Positions 5,417-12,479 are shown, counted from the stretch's first letter. The stretch is DNA of 13,668 nt from Nitrososphaerota archaeon (GCA_016200025.1 JACQFO010000038.1:1-13668), one strand, 5' to 3'. The notes: a model not told the origin generated them from the sequence alone. Program-made: numbers and translations.

Positions 5417-6457
5417 CTACCGACCCCTTGGTTTGACCGTGACGACCGATGAGAAGCCCTCCTCAAGGACACTGTACCCGCACCCCGTGAAGACCTTAGC
5501 TAGCTCCAGCCCGGACTCCAGGTGAGGGGTGACAATCTCGACTCGCACCCTGGAAGGGCCCTTGGCCAGCGAGAGCAGCGGGACGACCATGTCGGCGACG
5601 TTAGGGTCGAGGCAGCCTCCCGACCTCATGGAGGCAAGGAACTTTGAGGCTGCCTCCTCTCCTACGGTTTCGGCCGGCTTTCCACGGGCCCCGAGCCCGT
5701 CGGCCCCGACGAAGGCGCCAGGGCTTACAGCATGGATGGCGATCGAGGAACCTGGGGACTCCGAGTCCTCCTCTGAGACCTCCTTGGACTTTACGAACAG
5801 GCCCCCCCTTTCGAGGACGGAGGCTGCAGCTGTCATCTGCCTCTCTGCAACGCCTCTGGGGAGAGACCCGCAACGAGATGCTACGTTCACCTCCTTGATT
5901 CTGGGGGAGGCAACAAGGTCGAGGGGCTTCACCCCTTCGCTGGACTCTATGGCCACGACGGCACGCCCGCCTCCCCTGGGATAGTAGCCGCGCTTCTTCG
6001 CTTTGGCGTCGAACAAGATGCCGGCCGCGGCGTAGGCCCCCCTGGCTACTGAATCGAAGTAGTCGAAGGTTGGGCTCCATGGCACGTCCGTTCCTCCGAT
6101 AATCTCCAGGCGCAGCCCCTTTCTGCTCAGTGAGACCGCGGGTATGACCGCCTGGAGTACCAGGGTGATGCTCGCGGCCGTTCCCATGTCGACAACCAAA
6201 GAAGTCACTCTGGCCGAGCCTGGTGCGAAGCTCACCTCGGATGACCCCTCTGTCGCGCCCCTGAGCTCGCTGTCGAAGACCTGGGAGAGTGTCCTGAGGG
6301 CAGACACGTGCTGCCTCTTCAGGCCGGGAACCTCTCGCCCCGCCCTCACATTGGAGACGCGCACCTTCTTGTTCATGATCACCGAGAACGCGATGGCAGT
6401 CCTCAGTATCTGCCCCCAGCCCTCCCCCCGCGACCCATCGACCTCGAGGAACTCCAC
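5417..6457 (-). CDS. rtcA: RNA 3'-terminal phosphate cyclase
   Basis: Converts RNA 3'-phosphate ends to 2',3'-cyclic phosphates using ATP through a covalent enzyme-AMP intermediate; part of RNA repair and processing. The 346-residue product has the full family length. It shows the N-terminal motif DGSRGEGWGQILRTA, VRAGREVPGLKRQH, GGTDVPWSPTFDY near 121-133, the signature RGYYPRGGG at 157-164, and VTPHLESGLELAK with His312 aligned to the adenylated histidine (E. coli His309). The usual GEGGGQ is GEGWGQ here, with Trp14. The start is GTG at 6457: the family begins at this point, and a TTAAT box lies 28 bases upstream, giving a leaderless message. The frame stays open further upstream, but that part runs through the promoter and is low-complexity. 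The next gene follows at 5 bases. Confidence 0.92.
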   Translation of the reverse strand: MEFLEVDGSRGEGWGQILRTAIAFSVIMNKKVRVSNVRAGREVPGLKRQHVSALRTLSQVFDSELRGATEGSSEVSFAPGSARVTSLVVDMGTAASITLVLQAVIPAVSLSRKGLRLEIIGGTDVPWSPTFDYFDSVARGAYAAAGILFDAKAKKRGYYPRGGGRAVVAIESSEGVKPLDLVASPRIKEVNVASRCGSLPRGVAERQMTAAASVLERGGLFVKSKEVSEEDSESPGSSIAIHAVSPGAFVGADGLGARGKPAETVGEEAASKFLASMRSGGCLDPNVADMVVPLLSLAKGPSRVRVEIVTPHLESGLELAKVFTGCGYSVLEEGFSSVVTVKPRGR

Positions 6458-6480
6458 GGCGGCCGGTGAGAATGGGGCGT

Positions 6481-6490
6481 GATTAAGAGG
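6481..6490 (-). promoter_or_regulatory. TATA-like promoter of rtcA
   Basis: Minus-strand CCTCTTAATC is centred about 28 bases before the GTG at 6457. The spacing supports both the GTG choice and a leaderless transcript. Confidence 0.55.
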
Positions 6491-6548
6491 TGTGGGAGGC
6501 GCGATGCAGGCCCGCCGTTGAGAAGCGGAGGTGGTTGAGCCTACAATC

Positions 6549-6558
6549 GATATATAGC
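6549..6558 (+). promoter_or_regulatory. TATA-box promoter of the first beta-helix gene
   Basis: GATATATAGC, the best TATA match in the window, is centred about 31 bases before the ATG at 6584. Transcription should begin a few bases before the ATG. Confidence 0.65.
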
Positions 6559-6583
6559 TCGAAGAGGCGAAACAATTGAGAAC

Positions 6584-7765
6584 ATGGGAGAGGGGAAGAG
6601 CATCTCCGGGGCCGCCTCGGTTCTTCTGATACTGGCCGCGTCTCTTGCCATGGGCCTTTCTCCCGGCGCCTGGAGCGCGGTCGACCCCGCCTGCGGAAGT
6701 TCCATTGCCACCTCGGTCAGCCTTCACGGGGACGTTGGCCCGTGCGGCGGGAACGGGATCACGATCGTTTCGAACGAGGTCGTGTTCGACTGCAAAGGCC
6801 ACGCTGTCAGGGGCTCCGGGGTTGGGACCGGGGTCAACGCGACCGGGGTCTCGAAGGTCAGCGTCAAGAACTGCCTGATCACCGGGTTCTCCGAAGGCGT
6901 TGTGCTCAGCCACTCGACGAACAGCACGCTGAAAGGAATCACTTCGACGAACAACCTCGTCGGGTTCAACCTGACGAGCACGACGTACAGCAACCTGAAG
7001 GGAAATTCGGCGAGGAACAACTACAACGGGTTCATGATCTACCTTTGTTCCAACATCACCCTCAAGAGCAACACGGCGAAGGGCAACGCACTACTGGGGT
7101 TCCAGCTCGTGTTCACGAGTTACACCACGCTGAAGAGCAACGCCGCTAGGAACAACTATAACGGGTTCGTGATCTCGATCTCGTCGTTCATCACCCTCAA
7201 GGGCAACACGGCTAGGAACAACGGCTACATCGGCTTTCAACTTGACACTACATCTAACAGCACGGTAAGAGAGAACGTCGCCCGCAACAACGGGCTGGGC
7301 TTTTGGTTCGGTTCCTCGTCGGGCAACACCATAAAGGGGAACGCGGCCAGGAGCAACTACAACGGGTTCTGGCTCTGGCTCTCGAACTCCAACACCATCC
7401 TGAGGAACAGCGGTCAGAACAACAACTACAGCGGCTTTGAAATCCAGAATTCGGCCAGCAACTTCCTCCAGAGGAACGTGGCCAGGAACAACGGGTACGC
7501 AGGGTTCGCCCTCTGGGGCTCGACGGGCAACATGGTGAAGACGAACCTCGCCAACCGAAACGGCATCGGCTTCGTTCTCGGGTCCTTCTCCAGCGGCAAC
7601 GTCGTGAGCGGGAACACGGCCGACGTCAACACCATGTACGGCTACGCCGACTACACTTCTGGGGCGGGCACTCTGGGGACAGACAACACGTACTTCTTGG
7701 ACGAGTGTCAGGGCAATGGCGCGGGCGGGTCGAGTCCGTCGGGGCTCGGAAGTCCACAGTTCTGA
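6584..7765 (+). CDS. Secreted right-handed parallel beta-helix protein 1 (NosD/PbH1-like)
   Basis: A 393-residue protein with an N-terminal signal peptide (hydrophobic stretch about 9-26, likely cleavage near GAWSA, residue 32). The body is a repeat array in which a Gly-aromatic or Gly-aliphatic pair recurs every 22-23 residues, at 105, 127, 149, 172, 194, 217, 239, 261, 284, 307, 329 and 353, in the consensus GFxLxxSxxxTLKxNxAxxN. This is the coil periodicity of parallel beta-helix proteins of the NosD/CASH class, which are usually outside the cell and often bind or cut polysaccharide. No catalytic set is visible. Cysteines 37, 54, 70 and 97 form an N-terminal cap and C375 lies in a C-terminal cap. 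Many NxS/T sequons fit a glycosylated surface protein. It has no C-terminal membrane anchor. It forms a tandem pair with the next gene; its ligand is unknown. Confidence 0.85.
   Translation: MGEGKSISGAASVLLILAASLAMGLSPGAWSAVDPACGSSIATSVSLHGDVGPCGGNGITIVSNEVVFDCKGHAVRGSGVGTGVNATGVSKVSVKNCLITGFSEGVVLSHSTNSTLKGITSTNNLVGFNLTSTTYSNLKGNSARNNYNGFMIYLCSNITLKSNTAKGNALLGFQLVFTSYTTLKSNAARNNYNGFVISISSFITLKGNTARNNGYIGFQLDTTSNSTVRENVARNNGLGFWFGSSSGNTIKGNAARSNYNGFWLWLSNSNTILRNSGQNNNYSGFEIQNSASNFLQRNVARNNGYAGFALWGSTGNMVKTNLANRNGIGFVLGSFSSGNVVSGNTADVNTMYGYADYTSGAGTLGTDNTYFLDECQGNGAGGSSPSGLGSPQF
6896..7642 (+). repeat. Coding repeats, 12 beta-helix coils of about 67 bases
   Basis: The coil region consists of degenerate in-frame units of 66-69 bases. 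The DNA is locally close to identical: an 18-base string around AACAACTACAACGGGTTC occurs at 7016-7033 and again, with one change, at 7151-7168, exactly 135 bases or two coils later. A third close copy lies near 7352. This points to recent growth of the array by duplication of coil pairs. Confidence 0.7.
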
Positions 7766-7814
7766 GGCTGCGGTGAGTTGAGGCGCCGGCCTCTTCGCAT
7801 TAGAGGGTTCAAGG

Positions 7815-7822
7815 CTTAAGAA
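7815..7822 (+). promoter_or_regulatory. TATA-like promoter of the second beta-helix gene
   Basis: CTTAAGAA is centred about 32 bases before the ATG at 7850, within the 84-base gap. The second gene therefore can be expressed independently of the first. Confidence 0.5.
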
Positions 7823-7849
7823 CGCCGGCCGGCTCGACGAGCCCGAAGA

Positions 7850-8986
7850 ATGAAGGCCGGGAGGCTTGCGTTGGTCTGTCCTGCTCTAGCATTCTCGCTT
7901 CTGATTCCTCTCATTGCAGCGCCAATGCCGGTGTCTGTGGCCGTCAGCATCACCTGCGGGACGGAAGTCACGGCAACGTTAATCCTGGACGCCAACATAG
8001 GCCCGTGCACTGGCCTTGCCAGCGGCGAGGCCGCGCTCGACATCGTCACATCTGGGATAACCCTTGATTGCCGCGGCCACAAGATCACGGGAGCCGGCAC
8101 CTCGGGAACGGTCGGGATCAGGGCGGTGGAGGTCTTCGGCGTGATTATCAAGAACTGCAGGGTGCAGGGTTTCGACCTCGGGTTTAGAATCGTCAGTTCA
8201 GTAAACGACCTCATTCAGAGGAACACGGCCAAGGGTAACAGGTACGGGTACTACTTCCAGGCCTTCTCCGCCGGCACCATCAGGCTGGACAAGGCTCTGG
8301 ATAACAGGTTCGGATTCTATTTCGTCGGATCCGCCAACAACATGCTCAGGGGGAACGTGGCCGTGGGGAACGGCGACGGCCTACTCCTCTTCACTTCAGC
8401 CAACAACGTCCTGACGCGCAACGCGGCCCTGGACAACAACGGGGCGGGCATCGTACTCGGGAGCTCCTCCGGCAACACCCTGGACAGGAACTTCGCGAAG
8501 GGGAACGATTATCATGGGTTCTACATCGCCTCCTCGACCAACAACGAGCTGAGGTCCAACGTGGGCAGTGGCAACAACGGGCACGGGTTCCTCATCGCCA
8601 GGTCCTCCTTCCAGACTCTGATTGGGAACGCGGCGAATGCGAACAATGGCTACGGGTTCTTCATACAGTCGTCATCGAACCTTACTTTGACTTCGAACCG
8701 GGCGGTGGAAGACAACACAGGGTTCTATTTGCAGGGGGCGTCAAAAAACACGATGATCGAGAACCTGGCCAAGGGAAGCCTCGTCCACGGATTCTTCATG
8801 GGCAACACTTCGATCCTCAACCTCATGGAACGCAATGAGGCGAACGTAAACTCCAGGTACGGCTTCGCAGACGACTCGTCGGGGTCAGGGACCGGCCTGA
8901 CCGCCAACACCTATGTGGACGACGTTTGCAGGAACAACATCATCGGAGGATCGACGCTTTCGGGCCTCTGCGGCCCTCAGACCTGA
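7850..8986 (+). CDS. Secreted right-handed parallel beta-helix protein 2 (NosD/PbH1-like)
   Basis: A 378-residue paralogue of the preceding protein, with a signal peptide (hydrophobic stretch about 7-24). Coil glycines recur at 111, 133, 155, 177, 200, 223, 246, 269, 291, 314 and 338, making 11 coils against 12 in its neighbour. Cap cysteines match one for one: C36, C53, C74 and C103 in the N-terminal cap (TCG, GPC, DCRGH, KNCR) and C360 at the C-terminus. An extra C374 may pair with C360; the neighbour has Gly or Ser there. The tail YGFADDSSGSGT, NTYVDDVC and GGSTLSGLCGPQ parallels the neighbour's tail. Coil sequences are much more divergent than the caps. It is probably extracellular, with no visible catalytic residues or anchor. 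Polysaccharide binding is a family-level guess only. Confidence 0.85.
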   Translation: MKAGRLALVCPALAFSLLIPLIAAPMPVSVAVSITCGTEVTATLILDANIGPCTGLASGEAALDIVTSGITLDCRGHKITGAGTSGTVGIRAVEVFGVIIKNCRVQGFDLGFRIVSSVNDLIQRNTAKGNRYGYYFQAFSAGTIRLDKALDNRFGFYFVGSANNMLRGNVAVGNGDGLLLFTSANNVLTRNAALDNNGAGIVLGSSSGNTLDRNFAKGNDYHGFYIASSTNNELRSNVGSGNNGHGFLIARSSFQTLIGNAANANNGYGFFIQSSSNLTLTSNRAVEDNTGFYLQGASKNTMIENLAKGSLVHGFFMGNTSILNLMERNEANVNSRYGFADDSSGSGTGLTANTYVDDVCRNNIIGGSTLSGLCGPQT

Positions 8987-9037
8987 GAACTCGTCTGAAC
9001 TCAACGGTGCCGAGTAAAGTCAGGCTTGCATGAAAGT

Positions 9038-9050
9038 TCTCTTAAATAGA
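9038..9050 (+). promoter_or_regulatory. TATA-like promoter of nadM and the aminotransferase
   Basis: TCTCTTAAATAGA is centred about 36 bases before the ATG at 9081, giving a leader of roughly 10 bases. It should drive both nadM and the closely following aminotransferase gene. Confidence 0.55.
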
Positions 9051-9080
9051 CCTCGCCGGGTCGCTTGAAACGAAACGGAA

Positions 9081-9599
9081 ATGCGGGTCGGTCTTCTAGT
9101 GGGCCGGTTCCAGCCTTTTCATCTCGGACACCTCTCGGCAGTCAAGTATGCCCTGGGGAGGGTGCAGTACCTCTACGTCGTGGTCGGGAGCGCCCAGCGA
9201 AGCCACGAGAGGGACAATCCGTTCACCGCATCGGAAAGGATCGCGATGGTCAAGAGCGCCATCGACGGGAACGGGGTGGACCCAGCGAGCTGGAGTGCCA
9301 TACCCATAGCGGACGCCGACTCCCACTCCCTCTGGGTCTCGGCCGTGGAGTCTATGGTGCCGAAGTTCGACGTCGTCTTCACAAACGACGCGCTTACTTT
9401 CTTGCTCTTCAAGGAGGAGGGGATAGAGGTCAAGGCAGTGCCGTATCACGACAGGAAGAAGTACTCAGCGACAAACGTCAGGGACAGGATCCTCGAAAGG
9501 AAAGACTGGGAGAGCCTGGTGCCCCCTCAGGTCGCCGAGCTCGTCCGCCAGTTCGGCGGTGTCCAGAGGGTCAGGGCCCTGATGAGGAAGGACCTGTAG
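9081..9599 (+). CDS. nadM: Nicotinamide-nucleotide adenylyltransferase, archaeal type
   Basis: Joins NMN and ATP to form NAD+ and pyrophosphate, the final common step of NAD synthesis and salvage; cytosolic. The 172-residue length is typical of archaeal NadM. The nucleotidyltransferase motif GRFQPFHLGH lies at residues 8-17, with His14 and His17 of the HxGH signature, and the second ATP-binding motif YSATNVR at 128-134 stands for the usual ISxTxxR. VVVGSAQRSHERDNPFTASERIAM is the conserved loop region of the family. The start is the ATG at 9081, where the family begins, just after a TATA box. It is followed 9 bases after its stop by the aminotransferase ATG, whose ribosome-binding site overlaps the nadM stop codon. 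Confidence 0.93.
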   Translation: MRVGLLVGRFQPFHLGHLSAVKYALGRVQYLYVVVGSAQRSHERDNPFTASERIAMVKSAIDGNGVDPASWSAIPIADADSHSLWVSAVESMVPKFDVVFTNDALTFLLFKEEGIEVKAVPYHDRKKYSATNVRDRILERKDWESLVPPQVAELVRQFGGVQRVRALMRKDL

Positions 9600-9602
9600 G
9601 TG
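9598..9602 (+). promoter_or_regulatory. Shine-Dalgarno site of the aminotransferase gene
   Basis: AGGTG overlaps the nadM stop codon and lies 6 bases before the ATG at 9609. It favours this ATG over the in-frame GTG at 9600, which is itself part of the site. Confidence 0.5.
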
Positions 9603-9608
9603 CTTCCA

Positions 9609-10541
9609 ATGGACAAAGTCCAGAAGCTCATCATGCTCCCCGGACCCACCAACGTCTCCGAGAGGGTCATGAAAGCGATGCTCGGACCAATAATCAACCA
9701 CCGAGGCGACGAATTCCGAGAGCTCTACGGCGGCGTCCTGGAGAAGACGAGGCACCTTTTCCAGACGAAGGGCGACGTGGTAATCTTCTCATCTTCTGGA
9801 ACAGGGGGCGTCGAGGCCGCAGTGTGGAACCTCATCAGGCCCGGCGACGTCGCTCTAGTCCCTGTCTTCGGCGAGTTCAGCAGCAGGCTTGCAGAGACCG
9901 TGGAGATGGCGGGAGGCACCTCCATCCGGGTGAAGTCAGACTCTGGCAAGGTCCCGTCCTTTGACGAGCTCAAGGCCGCGGCAGAGAAAGCCGGGAAGTT
10001 CAAGGTGCTCTTCCTCGTCCACAACGAGACGAGCACGGGGGTGGCTGCGCCCTATGTCAGAGAAGCGACCAGGCTCGCCTCTGACCACGGAGCGTTCTCG
10101 GTCATCGACGCCATCTCCAGCCTAGGGGGGTACTCGATCCCCAGGGGAGAGACGCCTTTCACCCCAGCCCTGCCTCTGATGTACGCCCTCGATGAAGCCA
10201 TGAAGGAGCTGCTCGAGGAGGGCCTCGCGAAGAGGGTGGCGAGGCACGACAGGATGTCAGCGATGCTCTACGAGGGCCTTGCAGGCATAGGCCTGAGCCC
10301 GGTGGCAGACCGCGAGGTCAGGTCCAAGACAGTGGTCGCTTCGTACTACCCTCCCGGAGTCGAGGACGCGAACTTCAGGAGGACGCTCTCGAAGGACAAA
10401 GGCATCGTGATCGCCGGCGGCTTCGGGCCGTTCGCGGGGAAGGTCTTCAGGGTGGGATGCATGGGGCAGGTCAACGAGGAGTTCGTCTCCAGGACCCTCG
10501 ACGCCATAGGCGAAACGCTTTCAATTCAGAAAAGCGCCTAA
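9609..10541 (+). CDS. Class V PLP aminotransferase (serine-pyruvate / alanine-glyoxylate type), missing its lysine segment
   Basis: Clearly related to the alanine-glyoxylate / serine-pyruvate aminotransferase family. The N-terminus has MLPGPTNVSERVMKAMLGPIINHRGDEF, then SSSGTGGVEAA, VHNETSTGV and VIDAISSLGGY with Asp167, the residue that would contact the PLP ring nitrogen. Family members then run through a VDxWGxDxxxTxSQK segment containing the Schiff-base lysine, and some 50 more residues, before TPFTPALPL. Here residue 178 (SIP) is followed directly by RGETPFTPALPLMYALDEAM. About 60-70 residues including the lysine are absent and the protein is 310 residues against about 380. The frame is intact and codon use is even on both sides. 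As written it should not be an active transaminase. It may be a decayed gene, a repurposed fold, or an assembly deletion. Confidence 0.85.
   Translation: MDKVQKLIMLPGPTNVSERVMKAMLGPIINHRGDEFRELYGGVLEKTRHLFQTKGDVVIFSSSGTGGVEAAVWNLIRPGDVALVPVFGEFSSRLAETVEMAGGTSIRVKSDSGKVPSFDELKAAAEKAGKFKVLFLVHNETSTGVAAPYVREATRLASDHGAFSVIDAISSLGGYSIPRGETPFTPALPLMYALDEAMKELLEEGLAKRVARHDRMSAMLYEGLAGIGLSPVADREVRSKTVVASYYPPGVEDANFRRTLSKDKGIVIAGGFGPFAGKVFRVGCMGQVNEEFVSRTLDAIGETLSIQKSA
10138..10148. repeat. Perfect 11-base palindrome at the aminotransferase deletion point
   Basis: TCCCCAGGGGA (inverted arms of five bases around a central A) spans codons 177-180, exactly where the family segment is missing. It may be an excision or slippage point, a site where assembly collapsed, or chance in GC-rich DNA. 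Confidence 0.4.
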
Positions 10542-10542
10542 A

Positions 10543-10553
10543 GGCTATAAACC
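10543..10553 (+). promoter_or_regulatory. TATA box of the FKBP gene
   Basis: GGCTATAAACC is centred about 30 bases before the ATG at 10578 and begins one base after the aminotransferase stop codon ends. A leaderless or near-leaderless transcript is expected. Confidence 0.6.
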
Positions 10554-10577
10554 CAAGCGGGTGGCTGGTCGAATCCT

Positions 10578-11357
10578 ATGACGCTTGAGAAGGGAACGCT
10601 GATCTTCGCCAACTACACCGCGAGGGTGAAGGACACCGGCGAAGCCATCGAGACCACGACCGAGGACGAAGCTAAGAAGCTCAACATCTACGACGCGACA
10701 AAGAAGTACGAGCCGCGCCTCGTTGCCGTGGGCGAAGGTTGGCTGCTGTCAGGGCTGGACGACGAAATCAAGAAAATGGGAGTCGGGGAGAAAAAGGAGG
10801 TCGAGCTTTCGCCCGAAAAGGCCTTCGGACAGAGAGACCCGACCCAGACCAGGATGGTCCCGCTCAGGAAGTTCGGAGAGAGGGAGCACGAGCTCGAGGT
10901 CGGAGACTCGGTCGAAGTGGACAACAGGTTCGGCATCGTCAGATTCATCGGTTCCGGTCGCGCCCAGGTGGACTTCAACCATAGGCTCGCAGGGAAGTCG
11001 ATAGTATACGACTTCGAAGTCCTCAGCCAGCTCGGCTCGAACGAAGACAAAATCAGGGCCCTCGTCGACAGAAGGTTCGCAGGCGAGGGGGCCAAGGTGA
11101 CCTTCACGCTTACCAACGGAGAGCTTGCCGTCTCGATTCCTGAGGACCTGTTCCTGGTCGAAGGCCTCCAGATAATCAAGCGCGGCATCTCCAGCGACGT
11201 TTTCAAGTTCGTGCCCGAAGTCTCCGCCCTGACCTTCGCTGAGAAGTTCGTGAACGAGAAGGCCGTGCCCAAGAAAGAAGAGCAGCCCAAGGCAGAAACG
11301 CCGCCAGACGCGCCGAAGCCGAGGAAGCGCAGGGCCGCCCCCGTCCAGACGGCTTAG
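10578..11357 (+). CDS. FKBP-type peptidyl-prolyl isomerase / chaperone, SlyD-FKBP26-like
   Basis: Catalyses cis-trans isomerisation of proline peptide bonds and usually acts as a folding chaperone in the cytosol. The 259-residue product has an FKBP core at residues 1-155 (GTLIFANYTARVKDTGEAIETT, VGEGWLLSGLDDEIKKMGVGEKKEVELSPEKAFG) with an inserted insert-in-flap chaperone domain at about 84-135. The core closes with the hallmark NHRLAGKSIVYDFEV at 134-148. A C-terminal domain at about 155-225 resembles the extra domain of long archaeal FKBPs of the FKBP26 class. Residues 230-259 are a Lys/Pro/Ala-rich tail (KPRKRRAAP) that is probably disordered and could touch RNA or ribosomes. It has its own promoter. 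Its stop codon overlaps that of the convergent egsA by 4 bases. Confidence 0.92.
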   Translation: MTLEKGTLIFANYTARVKDTGEAIETTTEDEAKKLNIYDATKKYEPRLVAVGEGWLLSGLDDEIKKMGVGEKKEVELSPEKAFGQRDPTQTRMVPLRKFGEREHELEVGDSVEVDNRFGIVRFIGSGRAQVDFNHRLAGKSIVYDFEVLSQLGSNEDKIRALVDRRFAGEGAKVTFTLTNGELAVSIPEDLFLVEGLQIIKRGISSDVFKFVPEVSALTFAEKFVNEKAVPKKEEQPKAETPPDAPKPRKRRAAPVQTA

Positions 11358-12394
11358 ATTACCCCTACAGACTGGGCAAGCTCCGTAGCCGCCTTCTTGT
11401 TCAGCCTCTTCTTCGAAAGGATCGTATAGCGGTCGGGCCTGATGGAGCTCGCCTTCACCAGGGATTCGACCACCTCCGAGTCCTCCGCTCCCATCTCTGA
11501 GGCCGTCACAGGCGCCCCGACATTGCTCAGGGCCCTGCGGACAGACTTCCAATCGATCCCGTGCAGCTTAGCCATCATGATCGTCCCAAGGCCGCACTTC
11601 TCGCCGTGAAGCCCCGCGTCGGGCGCGAGTATGTCTAGGTAGTGGCTGAAGAGGTGCTCGGAGCCGCTGCAGGGCCTCGAGCTCCCAGCGATCCCCGCCG
11701 CCACGCCTGTGCTGATCAGGGCCTCCACCAGGTCCCTCACGCTCTCCTTGCCGAACCGCCCTATCTTCTTCGAGCCGTCGAGGACGACCTGCGCGCTCAT
11801 CAGGGCGAGATTGGCCGCGTAGCTTCCGTAGTACTCGTCGTTGACCCGGTGGGCAAGCTGCCAATCCTTGACAGCGGTCAGCTTTGACACGAGGTCCCCG
11901 CACCCCGAGGCCAACAATCGCCTTGGCGCCGAGGCGATCACCCCGATGTCTGCCAGGATCCCGACCGGAGGCTTGGCCATGACCGAGTAGGGCCTGTCGA
12001 GCCCCTTCAGCGAAGCGAACGGGCTTGCGATCCCGTCGTGAGACGCGCTCGTGGGCACCGAATAGAATGGGAGCTTGGCCCTGAAGGACGCGAGCTTCCC
12101 GACGTCCACGCTCTTCCCGCCGCCGACGCCGATGATGCACTTTGAACCCCTCGATTCTCGGATGACCTTCTCCACGTTGGCCGTATCGGCTGCCAAGACA
12201 ATCACCCAGCTCGCCCTGCCCCCGAGGATCGCGTCCACCGAGGCGCGGACCTTCTCCTGGACGTGGGTACCGGCCGCGACAACGACCCTGCCGGAGCCGG
12301 CTGACTCCTCGATGAACTCGCCGAGCTTGGATAGGACTCCGTCGCCGATGAGGACCCTGGTGGGCAGCTCCATCAGGTGGAAGGTCGGGTCCAT
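11354..12394 (-). CDS. egsA: sn-glycerol-1-phosphate dehydrogenase
   Basis: Reduces dihydroxyacetone phosphate to sn-glycerol-1-phosphate with NAD(P)H, fixing the stereochemistry of archaeal ether lipids; cytosolic and zinc-dependent. The 346-residue length is normal. Visible are the N-terminal nucleotide-binding half with GVGGGKSVDVGK near residues 89-100, YSVPTSASHDGIASPFAS at 111-128, and the metal ligands Asp167 (SGCGDLVSK), His247 (SGSEHLFSH) and His263 (GLHGEKCGLG). All expected catalytic residues are present. The start is the ATG at 12394, 27 bases from a CTTAAATC box, so the message is probably leaderless. It is transcribed divergently from the active proteasome beta gene and convergently to the FKBP gene. 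Confidence 0.95.
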   Translation of the reverse strand: MDPTFHLMELPTRVLIGDGVLSKLGEFIEESAGSGRVVVAAGTHVQEKVRASVDAILGGRASWVIVLAADTANVEKVIRESRGSKCIIGVGGGKSVDVGKLASFRAKLPFYSVPTSASHDGIASPFASLKGLDRPYSVMAKPPVGILADIGVIASAPRRLLASGCGDLVSKLTAVKDWQLAHRVNDEYYGSYAANLALMSAQVVLDGSKKIGRFGKESVRDLVEALISTGVAAGIAGSSRPCSGSEHLFSHYLDILAPDAGLHGEKCGLGTIMMAKLHGIDWKSVRRALSNVGAPVTASEMGAEDSEVVESLVKASSIRPDRYTILSKKRLNKKAATELAQSVGVI

Positions 12395-12416
12395 GTTCTC
12401 AGAGGCCCTCGGTCTC

Positions 12417-12427
12417 GATTTAAGGAG
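12417..12427 (-). promoter_or_regulatory. TATA-like promoter of egsA
   Basis: Minus-strand CTCCTTAAATC is centred about 27 bases before the ATG at 12394, predicting a start of transcription at or next to the start codon. Confidence 0.6.
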
Positions 12428-12479
12428 ATTGAGAAGGAGGCTTTCCCAAAGTTGGCGCGGACGCGCAACCTCCTAGAAA

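Noticed and set aside
5484..5620. RtcA with a lost catalytic histidine (Rcl1-like), from the DPNVAD segment
   Set aside because: Alignment with human RTCA places the adenylated histidine in the later VTPHLESGLE block, where His312 is present. DPNVAD matches the human DEYLQD segment, which has no catalytic His.
6458..6913. Upstream extension of the rtcA frame to 498 residues
   Set aside because: The added 152 residues are low-complexity, cross the rtcA promoter and run antisense into the beta-helix gene. The RtcA family begins at the GTG at 6457, which has a correctly spaced TATA box.
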